20,031 nucleotides of DNA, taken from Gamarada debralockiae (lineage: Eukaryota > Ascomycota > Leotiomycetes > Helotiales > Hyphodiscaceae). The stretch is taken from NCBI GenBank assembly GCA_002803225.1, contig NXFV01000953.1, positions 1 through 20,031 of the forward strand, read 5' to 3'. Of the stretch, positions 1-9,294 are shown in pieces; within the stretch, counting starts at the first letter, position 1, and the number at the start of each line of letters is the position of its first letter. The translations under genes were made by a program, and so were the position numbers. A model generated the notes under the pieces. That model was given only the letters and a program-made list of their open reading frames with translations. It searched no databases and was not told the DNA's origin.

Positions 1-298
1 TAAGGCGGCAATTTGTAACAAAATTAGGAAAGTAGTGCGTTCCTGGCCGCGGCGCAAGGGATAGTTCCAAATACATCCCTGATCTTCTTGTTACAAATCA
101 AGTACGGCCGGTAGACTCCACTAAAATTCTCCAAGCCTTCTGTTCTGTTTATTCCGATAGACCTTTATCGTAGTGTACTCGCTGTTTTGGCCGGTCTGAT
201 AACGCAGCCAGCAATATTTGTCGAGGATCTCATCCCGTGACTATTAAGACTTACTTTCTCTTTTGTACTTTCGTACCTAATCGACCTCAACCGTCAAC
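1..298. promoter_or_regulatory. Upstream region of the MFS transporter with an 11-bp inverted repeat
   Basis: No gene is visible. The stretch leads into the transporter start codon at 299 and ends in a pyrimidine-rich leader (about 245-290), usual before fungal start codons. Two exact inverted copies of an 11-bp sequence, ATTTGTAACAA at 11-21 and TTGTTACAAAT at 88-98, lie 66 bp apart. They could be paired binding sites for a dimeric regulator or chance. No TATA box was identified with confidence. Confidence 0.35.
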
Positions 299-1866
299 AT
301 GGACGAGAGACTGTCTTTGCTGAGTCATGTCAACGAACATCAACGTCACACTGCAGATCAGTCGCTGGTCGACTTCGACCCTAATGGTGATCCAGACAAT
401 CCTATGGATTGGCCAAAGGTCTATAAGTTGGGTGTTGTTACTTTACTTGCCTTCATGGCCTTTACAGTGTAAGAGCACAATCCCGGCAAATTATACGTGA
501 GTCGCTGAAATTAAATCTAGGACGTTTACGTGTATTGGTGTCGTGCCAGTCGCCGACCGAATCGTGCTCGATTTAGATGGCAAGGAGAGTAAATCGGCCA
601 GTATTTTGCTCGTCACTGTCTGGGAGCTTGGAGAAGCCGCTGGACCTCTGCTCATTGCACCGCTCTCTGAGATACATGGTCGTTATCCTGTCTTTATTGT
701 GGCCAACGTCATTTTTATCCTCGGAGTTGTACTCGCAGCTTTCAGCTCGACGACGAGCCTTTTTATCTTCTCCCGTTTCTTGACTGGACTTGCTGTCGCT
801 TCGAATGTACTCAATCCTGCCATCATAGGCGATATCTTTCCTTCTGAGTCGCGGGGCTCAGGCATGTCTCTTATCATGCTCGCTCCACTTCTAGGAGGTG
901 CCATTGGGCCGGCGATCAGCGGCGCCATTGCTGAATCGCTTGGATGGCGAAAGATTCTCTGGATGTGTGCGGTGGTAGCCATCATCTGCGAAATATTACT
1001 TCTCGTACTCCTTCGCGAAACCTACAAAGTTCCCATCCTGCAGCGCAGAGCTGCCCGGTTGCGGAAGGAGACCAAAGATGAATCGATAAAATGTGCCTGG
1101 GAGGCAGAGAACGCAGGCACGACTTTGGGCAGGTCAGCATTGCGAACTGCCATCACGCGGCCTGTAATTGTGATGTTGGATTCATCTGTGCTACAAATCA
1201 TGTCATTCTACGGAGGATTAGTTTTCACTTTCTACTATATCTTGGCAACAACTTTACCCGGCATGCTGAGAGAAATCTACGGCTTTTCCCCAGCTCTGAC
1301 AGGTTCTTCCTTCTTGAGCTTTAGTAAGAATTAATCACCCGGTGCCAAGGGCTGTACTGACCCTGATAGGTATTGGGGCTACTGGTGGAATCATCGTATG
1401 TAATATCTTTCTCGACAGAATTTACGTCATGTTGGGAAAGTCCCGCGGAGAATCTCCTCGTCCTGAAGATCGACTACCACTAATGATCGGAGGCGCGGTT
1501 TTCTTACCCGCCATTGTGGCACTCTACGGATGGGTGCCATATGCTCAATGGCCGGTTTGTATACTTTTACTGGCTGTCGCTCTGCTTGGATTCGTCATGA
1601 TTATGATCTGGGTACCCTTGGCTTCATACGTTGTGGACGCCTTTGGGCTATATTCCGCGTCTGCAATGACGATCATTCTTATTGCTCGTTGTTTAGGAGG
1701 AACTCTGCTACCACTGGCTATTCCTCCTCTAACCGGCGCACTTGGACTTGGATATGGCTTCCTGGTTTTGGCAGCTGTATGTTTGGCCCTGATACCTCTG
1801 CCTGTAGCGGTCATACGTTATGGATTGCATTGGCGCCATAACTCAGTGTACACAAGAAATGATTAG
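299..1866 (+). CDS. MFS transporter, DHA1-type (drug/polyamine:H+ antiporter-like)
   Basis: Three exons, 299-468, 521-1323 and 1370-1866, give 489 aa. Introns of 52 nt (GTAAGA...CTAG) and 46 nt (GTAAGA...ATAG, with CTGAC before the acceptor) restore one frame; without splicing the frame is broken after residues 56 and 324. The N-terminus is hydrophilic and carries the DPDNPMDWPKVYK segment typical of fungal DHA1 transporters. Around residues 105-115 is a motif-A variant (LSEIHGRYP; the family more often has GRRP), and at 182-191 GGAIGPAISG matches motif C of antiporters. A central basic loop precedes a second set of hydrophobic segments, and the C-terminus is short, so the protein is of full family length (about 12 TM segments). 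It should sit in the plasma or vacuolar membrane and export small molecules by proton antiport. The substrate cannot be told. No biosynthetic neighbours are present. Confidence 0.88.
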
Positions 1867-2157
1867 TCGGATGTGAGGGGTATGCTACTTCGCCTACACC
1901 TGACGCAGCCTCGTGCATATCGATTTCTATGGTATTAGCAGGCGTTGGGGCTGATTAGACATTAAGACAGGCAACGTATCCCTAGGCTGGGATATTGCAG
2001 CGTAAACCAGCGAATACGATTGCTGAATTTAGCAGCCTTTTCCTCAACGACCACTATTTGTCTTCACTTTCTCCTCCAGGATGGATAATAAATGGCGTAG
2101 GTTTATTCCCCTAGTGGTCAATAGTTTGCCCCTTTTGTCATATCCAGTGTGACCTTC
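1867..2157. other. Intergenic spacer between the transporter and the inverted-repeat element
   Basis: This is the 3' flank of the MFS gene. No open frame, RNA gene or repeat was recognised before the left inverted repeat starts at 2158. Confidence 0.5.
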
Positions 2158-2309
2158 TGTCAGTTGAGCTGTATTTTGGGGGCGAAATATAGTGGCATTT
2201 CTAGACCTAGCTGATATCTAAGGAGCTGGAATACAAGGAGGGGCAGAGCTCTATATCACAAAAGAAGGGTAAATACAGGCTATACCTGATTAGGCAATTC
2301 CAACCAACA
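2158..2309 (+). repeat. Left terminal inverted repeat
   Basis: It begins TGTCAGTTGAGCTG and ends TTCCAACCAACA. It matches the reverse complement of 6327-6480 at about 90 percent by eye, with one short gapped stretch near 2243-2256. Most substitutions are G/A or C/T, consistent with RIP-like decay of a duplicated sequence. Confidence 0.85.
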
Positions 2310-5015
2310 CCTTCATTCAGATGTCCACCTTTGTGAGCTGGCTGAGTGGTAACTATCGAGGAAGACCTGCTCAAGCTGCCGGTACAGGAATTCAACTTGG
2401 CGCCAATAACTGTGCGAGCTTTCTCTGCCAACACTTTTGTGGCAGGTGTACCACCAAAGTATGCTGCTGATTCGGCACAGTACTTGGGATGACTGCAATA
2501 GAGTTTGCGGTCTAAGTGGCCTCAATATTGCTGCGCGGCGAGACTCAATCGAAACTTTGACTCTAAAGCAGTAATCCTGGTACATAGTTTGTTGAGGACG
2601 AGGTATCATTCAGAAACGTGTCGCAATAGGAATCTTTGCTGACAACAGGAGCAGATTCCTAAGGCATGATATTGGGATTTAACTGGTTGTATTGACAATT
2701 GGTCGCCTTTCGTCTCAGCTTGAAGTTGTGGGTAGGAAAAGTGGTGGCGGCTCTCTAATCCTGTAGATCTTGTTTTTGGGACATGCATGGCCTTCCTGAT
2801 CGAACCGAATTAAAATCCAGGTGATAGTTAGGAGGATCGATGGACACACGAACGATAAAGCAGCATCGTCTACCAAATAAAGCTATCATAGCACGTTTAA
2901 CCTGCTCGTTCCTGATTTTTGAGCTTCAAGTCCCTGATCGCTAACAATAAAGCTACAACGCAACCCCCCCCCCCAACATTTGCATCGCCCACAGATTTCT
3001 ACCATGATTATTGGTGTCATACTTTTGTAGTATTTGATTTTCCATAGCTGCTGTCTGCTTGCATAGTCCGCAGTTTCACCCGGTTCTGGAATGGCGAAGC
3101 AAACGCAGATTTACGAGGTGGCTTAGGACGCAGTCTTCGACAGTTGGGATTCAATCAGCGCCACTCGCCCGCCTTAAAATCAAAGCTATTATGCCGTTGA
3201 GATGTGGCGACCTAATGGCTGAAGGCTGGAGCTAGCAAGCCTTTGCGAGAATACGATGTAAAGGCTATTTAAGATTTTTGACTATTGACAGGTTGTGGGG
3301 ACCTGAACTCGTCAATCCAGTCCAATAAGAAGAACCAATCTTGGAAATTAGGGGAGCCTCCGACCTGTGCCCCTCCTGTTGGTAGCTGGCGCTGTGGAAC
3401 TCGGGGTGAAGTTGATCTCAAATGGTTTAGTGTATATACAGGTATTCTGGTTCTTTCACTATCTTTGAAGTTCATGATGGATGTCCTGAGAACTACCTCT
3501 CAGGGGCACGGTCACAATGGATGTCCATCGCTTTTCCGGTTTATCCTGGCAGAAGAACCTCCAGTTTGATTTGCTGACTTATGAGATAGAAGATGTCGAT
3601 GTTGCTGATCCAATCTAAAGAGAGTGAACTAGTTACAATTGGAGCATGCCTTAAACCTCTCTAATATATAGTCGGCACGCCAACTCCAGACTCATCAGCA
3701 TTTGGATTTCCTCGTATTTTTAAAATCAAGCTTCGTGGAGTCACGTTATTGTACAGAATGTGTGTAAAAATAAAATTGATGTACGAGTGTTGCTAATCTA
3801 GTTAAGTGACCACTCAAGCCGCGGCATCTCTCTCCTGCATTCACTTCTTTCAATTATGTACTGTCCGGCTACCACATTATTCTATGGCTTGAAACGACAG
3901 TGTCTGAGTCTCATGTCCTTTGCAATACTCAACTGCCCAATGGACATCTTCAATGAGGTGATTGATCAAGAAGTTTTGCTAAACAATAGTCACAGTCTCT
4001 TAAACTCGGAATCTTCAGTTCAATATCAACTCCTAACAAATTATTCCATACCCCCCCTCAACATATTCTCTCAACTCATCATCATCACTATCGTTGCTTT
4101 CATGGCCTCCTCGGTGTGGGTTTATCGCAGCCCTCTTCACAGAGCAACCCAAATGGTGACTGACAAAAAGCTTCAGAACCGCTGGTAGCCTACACCGAGT
4201 TATCCACTTCTACTCTCGTAGGCGAATTGTGCTTCCCCTCCGGCCATGCTTCGCCTTCTTCCTAAGATGCCACAATGGTTTGCAGGTTTGCTTACGGAGC
4301 GATTTTGAGTATTCATGGGATTCGATGCATGGAATAACTTGGTGTGCATAGCTTTGCTTGTAGAACACGTGTTGGTTCTCAGGGATACAATGCATAGGGT
4401 AAAAGTGCTGTCTTCATGAGCATGGTTGATGGGGTTCAAGGCCCGTTCATTGGTATTGCTTGCTTTATTCTTTCCTTAATTGTTTGATTTTTGGTTTCCT
4501 TTCCGGTCAGATGAACTACTGCCTAAGGCACTTCTTTTTGGCTCCACACCTCATTTCCCCTTGTATTTAGTCTCCTCCTACCTTAGATTCTATTCTACAG
4601 ACTTTTCTCCCCATCCGACATTTCCTGTTTCTGTATTTTCCTTGATAGGTGATGAAGTTGTCAGTTGCTATGGCAACGGGTCTGTGTACATATCTCGGGT
4701 TCTGGCAACCCCACGATTCTTCCTTCCTTACGTAGTTATCAATCAATACATGATTTACACACACACTATCGTCTGATTCGACAGAAGTACGCTCAATTAA
4801 AACTGTTCTCATGAGAATGGTCCTAGGACTAAACTGCAAAACTACGACTTTGTGACTGCCGAACAGACTAGTGTTCTGGTCATGCGGTTACAAAATGGCG
4901 TAGGGCACATACTCTAGTACCTAGAGACGTTGGTCTAGCACGAGGAAATTTCGAACTCGGCTTTCACTCTACTATGCGTCTTATGACGGAATTTCCCTAA
5001 TTGACTTTACAGTAA
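2310..5015. other. Interior of the inverted-repeat element with no recognisable gene
   Basis: About 2.7 kb without a supported gene. It includes a C11 homopolymer at 2964-2974. A minus-strand stretch (about 2530-2310) reads coding-like for some 60 residues (for example PKYCAESAAYFGGTPATK) but matches no family I know. The rest has short frames only. Confidence 0.4.
3856..4188 (+). CDS. Possible small single-pass membrane protein, hypothetical
   Basis: This is a 110-codon ATG frame with a pyrimidine-rich leader (CTCTCTCCTGCATTCACTTCTTTC) just before the start. One hydrophobic segment near residues 70-90 (FSQLIIITIVAFMASSVWVY) could span a membrane, followed by a short basic tail. No family was recognised. 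It lies inside the inverted-repeat element and may be a chance frame or a captured gene fragment. The leader and the clean ATG are the only points in its favour. Confidence 0.22.
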   Translation: MYCPATTLFYGLKRQCLSLMSFAILNCPMDIFNEVIDQEVLLNNSHSLLNSESSVQYQLLTNYSIPPLNIFSQLIIITIVAFMASSVWVYRSPLHRATQMVTDKKLQNRW

Positions 5016-5693
5016 GTTCTCATCCGATCTAGGGATCGCGGCTATCCAAGGCTCCTCGTAGACAAGGTTGCAAAAGATGGAAGCCGTTGCAAGGCTTTTT
5101 CCCTCAAGGCTGTAAACGAGTGGAGGAAGACATTCGATTCAATTTCAGACAAGAAATATGTAGTTGACGGTGTCAACATCATAGAAGTATTCTGGAGCCC
5201 ATCTTTGCAGGCCAGTGTTACGGCCAAAAATTCCCACTCGATCAGTCATGCGCACAATGTTCGCCGTATAGGGACAAACCTTTCTGGCGCGGCAATCTTC
5301 CCGCCAAAGGATCCTCAGCTGGAAGGGAAACTAAAGATCGGACTCTCAGCCAGTCCCTGAAGCTTGGGATTATAACCGGCGCTGTTGTATATCAACCATT
5401 ACTTCTTTATTACAGAAAAAGGCTATGTTGGGCTTAACCCTCGCCGGACTCGTGAGGGAGATGTTGTCGCGGTTCTACTAGGTGGAATGGCGCCTTTCGT
5501 GCTCCGGAGGATGGAACAATTTTATCATCTTATTGGCGAGAGGTAATATTTCAATTGCACACAAAATTTGAATTGGACTAATCGTATCCTTAGTTATGTT
5601 TGTGGATGGGGAAATCATCCTTCAGCAGCGGCAAGGGCGGGTAGAATCACAGGAGCTTCCTTTGGTTTGAGTAGTTCTCAAATGGCACTATAA
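5016..5693 (+). pseudogene. HET (heterokaryon incompatibility) protein, C-terminal part, decayed
   Basis: One frame runs from about 5016 to 5542 with only two stops (TGA 5358, TAA 5373). It reads like the region behind the HET domain: GYPRLLVDKVAKDG, then KKYVVDGVNIIEVFWSPSLQ, then the conserved tail FFITEKGYVGLNPRRTREGD (about 5406-5465) and VAVLLGGMAPFVLRR. The frame is then carried by a 51-nt intron (5543-5593, GTAATA...TTAG) into SYVCGWGNHP, matching the usual GE-x-YVxG ending. Family knowledge: HET proteins trigger programmed cell death after fusion of incompatible hyphae. No HET domain core or start codon was found upstream, and the two stops mean it is not translatable as it stands. 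It lies inside the inverted-repeat element. Confidence 0.72.
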
Positions 5694-6326
5694 GGCTTAA
5701 TTTCTGTTGAAAACATTGCAGACGTTATTTTGGGGGCGGTGAAAGAAGAGATTGTAAACAGAGCAGGTCCCAACATATGTAGGTGCTCCTGGATATAAAT
5801 ACCCTTCACGCAGAGGCCGATAATAGGTGACCAGTTCGCGCATACATATAGATTCGCAAATTAACTCTAGCGAGGCTGAGTGCTACGAAGACATTGCTAA
5901 ACAAAGCCCAGATCTTGGGTATCAATATTTGATTGAAACGTGGAGTGTGAGGCTAACCCCTCCCATGTCCTTCAAATTTGTGGTCGACAGTTGCCATGGC
6001 ACGCTTTGCCTCAATCTCAATTTGCGAATTATGACAAAAGGAAGATATCTCAGCAATTTAGGGAAACCTTGCATGATTGCAACAGAAAGGTCGACGGGCT
6101 GCATGTTCACGCGGAAAAGCGGGACAGAAATTGAGGTGGCGGGAAAAAAGCTATCATAGCCGCCAGCCTCATCGACCTCCTCAATTCCTCCAACACAACA
6201 AACAAGCCTTGCGACGGAAGCACTTCCTGAAGAAAAGCCTCGCTAAACGCCTGTGGCGTTGTATTTATGATTTGGCTTGCAGGTTCTTGAACTTTTCGGG
6301 CCGCGCCTCTCCTCGGTTTATTCAGC

Positions 6327-6480
6327 TGTTGGTTGGAATTGCCCAATCGGGTATAGCCTGTATTTTCCCCTCTTTTGTGGTATAACAGGAGCTTCCCCTC
6401 CTTGTATTTCAGCTCCTTAGATATCAGCTAGACCTAGAAATGCTACTATATTTCGCCCCCAAAATACAGCCCAACTGACA
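6327..6480 (-). repeat. Right terminal inverted repeat
   Basis: This is the reverse complement of the left arm 2158-2309. It ends CCCAACTGACA at 6480, only 96 bp before the start codon of the GRF zinc-finger gene, so the element forms most of that gene's upstream region. Confidence 0.85.
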
Positions 6481-6576
6481 TCAGCACAGCTTCACCAAGG
6501 AGGTACAAAATTTCATTGTTTCGACCCTGGCCGTAGTTTGAGAAACAAACTCTCCACAAAAGCAATTGCTTTCATC

Positions 6577-7527
6577 ATGGCTACCGAAACAAATCAACAG
6601 AGCGAGAATAAAAGTCCAGCACGAGCGAGAGCTTGGCTCGGGTCCTTCAGAGATGGCAAATTCTGGTGCGACTGCGCACCAGCACGTCGGCCAAAATGTT
6701 TGACATCCACACAAGACAGGAGCAAAGGCAAACGATGTATACACCCTCTTGTTCTAAATGCCGTAAACATGCTGACTTGAGTATTAGTCTGGAGATGTTC
6801 AAGGGAAGATAATGACCCCCAAAAGTGTCATTTCTTTGTCTGGGTGGAGGAAGAAGACGAAGCAAAAGCATGGCTGGCAAAATATGGGCCACAAGCTCCG
6901 GAGACCCCATCGAAGAAAACTAATTCCCCCAAATCGCCCGAAACTCCTTGGACAAAAGCGAAGAAGAAACCAATCTCCGGAGAAATTTCGAATGAGAATG
7001 AAAATGGAGGGCCGTCAAATCGGAAGCTGGATGATGGGGAAGTTTTCGATGGAGACGATGAGGGAGTGAAAGGCACTTCACGTAAAGCTGCGAAAACCAA
7101 CAGGTTCTCAACGCCTGGCGGTCAAACATTCAACGAGAGGTTGAGGGAAGCAGCACTGCCACCGACTCCCGACACTCTCAACAAAGGGAAAGAGAAAGCT
7201 ATCGAAATAGCTCCGATCCAGGCGGAGGACACATCGCCTACACCAAGTCCGCCTAAAGATGTACCGAATTCCGGCCGAGGATGTATGGAAGACCTAACTA
7301 CGAAGGTCTTGAAATTACTGCGCGATGAGAAAGTTGAACTTAAGTGGTTGACTGAGTCTAAACTAAGAGATGTGATTAATCGCGAGTTGGCTTTGAATGC
7401 AACGGAATTGAAACTACGTGAAGAGACAATTTCGAAACAGTGGGAAAAAATTGATGAGTTGGAGACTGTCGTTGAGGCTCTGACGAAAGGCTGTGGTGCG
7501 GATGAACCTATCGATTTCTCAGATTAA
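6577..7527 (+). CDS. GRF-type zinc finger protein with C-terminal coiled coil
   Basis: Two exons, 6577-6736 and 6788-7527, encode 299 aa. The 51-nt intron (GTATAC...TTAG, with GCTGAC branch) is a multiple of three but contains an in-frame TGA at 6778, so only the spliced form is a full protein. Splicing also creates the domain core. Residues 28-72 read KFWCDC, then GKRFWRC, then KCHFFVW, giving zinc ligands C31, C33, C57 and C67 and the aromatic pattern of GRF fingers. In other proteins GRF fingers bind single-stranded nucleic acid (topoisomerase III, APE2/NEIL3), and a similar role here is inference. Residues 80-210 are low-complexity, Pro/Lys/Ser/Asp-rich. About 225-290 is strongly heptad-like (LLRDEKVELKWLTESKL). 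The start was chosen at the ATG after an A-rich context, and the short acidic tail DEPIDFSD ends the protein. Confidence 0.8.
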
Positions 7528-7921
7528 AGGCGTGTGGCGTACCACCACGAGATCCAAGGTAATGGAATAGGAGTAGATGGGGTGGAGCTGATGAGAAGAG
7601 AGATCGTGGAGCGAGGTACCATGATCAGACAAGACCATGAGGAGACTGGTGCAGAGAGTGAAGTGTCACGAGACGGGGATCGGGGACTTTGGTGCGGATA
7701 GGTATTTATGTAGGCCTTGTTGCGGGTTTAGCCGTGGATTCGTGTGGTGAAATTCGACGCTCGATCATTATCAGGAAACTGCGGAAGAGAGGGAGTGGGC
7801 CAATATTGCGAAGAAGGCAGAGTTGAGGGCTGGTGATCGATTGGAGATTGAGTTGGAAGCTGTGAATAAGAAGGAAAGGGGAAATCCTCTTCCAAATGAG
7901 TTGTCGGGGAGATCTGATTAG
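7528..7921 (+). pseudogene. Broken coding sequence downstream of the GRF-finger gene
   Basis: After the GRF stop (TAA 7525-7527) the same frame stays open for 57 codons to TAG 7699 and looks protein-like (ELMRREIVERGTMIRQDHEE). A second frame then gives GADRYLCRPCCGFSRGFVW, a stop near 7748, and DHYQETAEEREWANIAKKAE up to SGRSD and TAG 7919. Charged, heptad-like residues and a Cys cluster make this more than random. It may be a former C-terminal extension of the GRF protein or the end of a neighbouring broken gene. No family was assigned. Confidence 0.4.
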
Positions 7922-9294
7922 GATTTCATTATTTTGGAAGAGAATTTAGTTTGGATTTGAAATATAGGTGAACTTCAAAATAAAATTGATAATGTTTTCT
8001 ACAATCAGACATTCCATTTTAAGAGAAACCTGATTGAAAGACTTTGGAATCTCCAAACTTGTTAAATGAGAACCAGGAACTTTCTTAGACATCCAACAAC
8101 TATTCTTGCGTCCTCGATATCCCCTACCCCAATTCTTTGAAACACGGTTCCCTGATAGTGTTGGCAAACTATTTCCGAAGCCAAGAACGTATAGTACATG
8201 GGTGCCGGTGCTGATGAGTCTATCCAACAACGGTACATGGGAAGAATCCAGAACTGAGTAGGTGGATGTCGATGAGATCGTATGTAAAAGTCCCTGCAAT
8301 TCTTCCTCCGTATTCGTTGAAGATAGTGACTTCTCCCTGCCAGTTTCTTTGCACCGATCACAATGCTGAAATATTTTCTTTGCCAACCCATAGCAGGTTT
8401 TACATTTCGAAACACGAAACAAAGCCTCAGATAGGAGAAGAGCCTTACAGGGAGGTGACCTAAGTGGCTCCAGAAATTTACCCGTATACTAAGATTACAT
8501 TCAGGTGCACTGCCTTTTCGGGCTTAGCACTCCTGGCGCCTCGCTTACCAGTACCACTGGCTCTTAGCGCATGTTTAAGCTTGTCAAGTCTTATTATCAT
8601 GCTCGCAAGGCATATAATGTAGCGGAATGTCAGGGCTAGGAAAGAATTTAGCGAGAAATTTTATAACATTTTTATTTTTATTTATTTATTTATTTATTTA
8701 TTTTTTATATTTTTAATTAGCTGCAATATATCTTTACTTTAGGTGGCTGAAAAGCTTTGTTGTTAGGATTGATGATTCAGTCACCGCCCCCGGCGGCGGA
8801 ATCCATGTGGCGCACAATACAAAATCCAAGTGCACAGGCCAGGATTCTAGCCACAAAATCTGTCGAAGACCCCCGCTGGAGCTTGCGACGGCAAAGGCTA
8901 GGTTTAGAGTAGGATTTAAGGGTTAAATTAGGGCTAGGCTTAGGACCGGTTAGGATTAAGGTTGCCTTGTTTTGTTTGAAAAATTTGGACTTGTTTTGGT
9001 TGGAATATATCGTGTTGAAGTTGGACATTTTGGGTGACTGAAATCATTAATCGTTCTTAGTATTTTCGCGAAAATGAGGTTTCGGCGCTAAAATAGCGCC
9101 GTACTTCGGTTGCCAAACGCAGCTCTTGATCAACGTCACAAGGCTCTAGCATTTAATATTCAGCAAACTCACATTTATTACCTTGCCACGATTCTCCCGT
9201 ATTTGTTCGTCGCACTGTGCGAGACTTGTGTTACAAGGGTTTGAAGTCCCGAATAATTACCTGCACACCTTCGCATTAGACCCTACTGCCCTCG
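7922..9294. other. Gene-free spacer with low-complexity and telomere-like stretches
   Basis: No intact gene is present. At 8062-8463 the minus strand reads weakly coding-like in two overlapping frames (KCKTCYGLAKKIFQHCDRCK, and GTVFQRIGVGDIEDARI, which resembles tails of some HET proteins), but the frames lack an ATG or are shifted. An ATTT run lies at about 8668-8706. TTAGGG-like degenerate units occupy about 8895-8965. A short hairpin (GGCGCTAAAATAGCGCC) lies near 9083. Confidence 0.4.
8668..8706. repeat. ATTT microsatellite / AT-rich low-complexity tract
   Basis: About seven tandem TTTA units in an AT-rich stretch, with slightly irregular edges. It is a simple repeat with no evident function. 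Confidence 0.85.

Larger units (their letters stand above)
2158..6480. mobile_element. Putative 4.3 kb non-autonomous DNA element with long terminal inverted repeats
   Basis: Both ends carry the same roughly 152-bp sequence in opposite orientation (2158-2309 and 6327-6480). The ends start TGTCAGTTG, and most differences between the arms are transitions. Long inverted repeats around a few kilobases resemble Mutator-like (MULE) elements, but that assignment is inference. No transposase frame was recognised in the interior. The interior holds a decayed HET gene fragment, which suggests a gene-capturing, non-autonomous element. I could not find a clear target-site duplication: the flanks are GTGACCTTC on the left and TCAGCACAG on the right. 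The ends may therefore have decayed, or the structure could be an inverted duplication rather than a transposon. Confidence 0.6.

Noticed and set aside
1342..1866. Independent second half of the transporter as its own gene
   Set aside because: The 46-nt intron 1324-1369 joins it in frame to the first half and gives a normal-length MFS protein.
2964..2974. C11 homopolymer
   Set aside because: A simple run that may also be a sequencing or assembly uncertainty. No functional reading.
4480..4776. Plus-strand 98-aa frame rich in Phe and Ser
   Set aside because: Composition follows pyrimidine-rich DNA, with no domain or signal and an overlapping minus-strand frame of equal length. Likely chance.
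5827..6385. Overlapping frames near the right inverted repeat
   Set aside because: Several short frames on both strands overlap here, none with protein family character. No transposase motif was found.
6844..7527. Separate gene starting at a GTG/internal position for the Lys/Pro-rich protein
   Set aside because: It is exon 2 of the GRF-finger gene. Splicing at 6736/6788 restores the zinc-binding core, and no ATG lies at that start.
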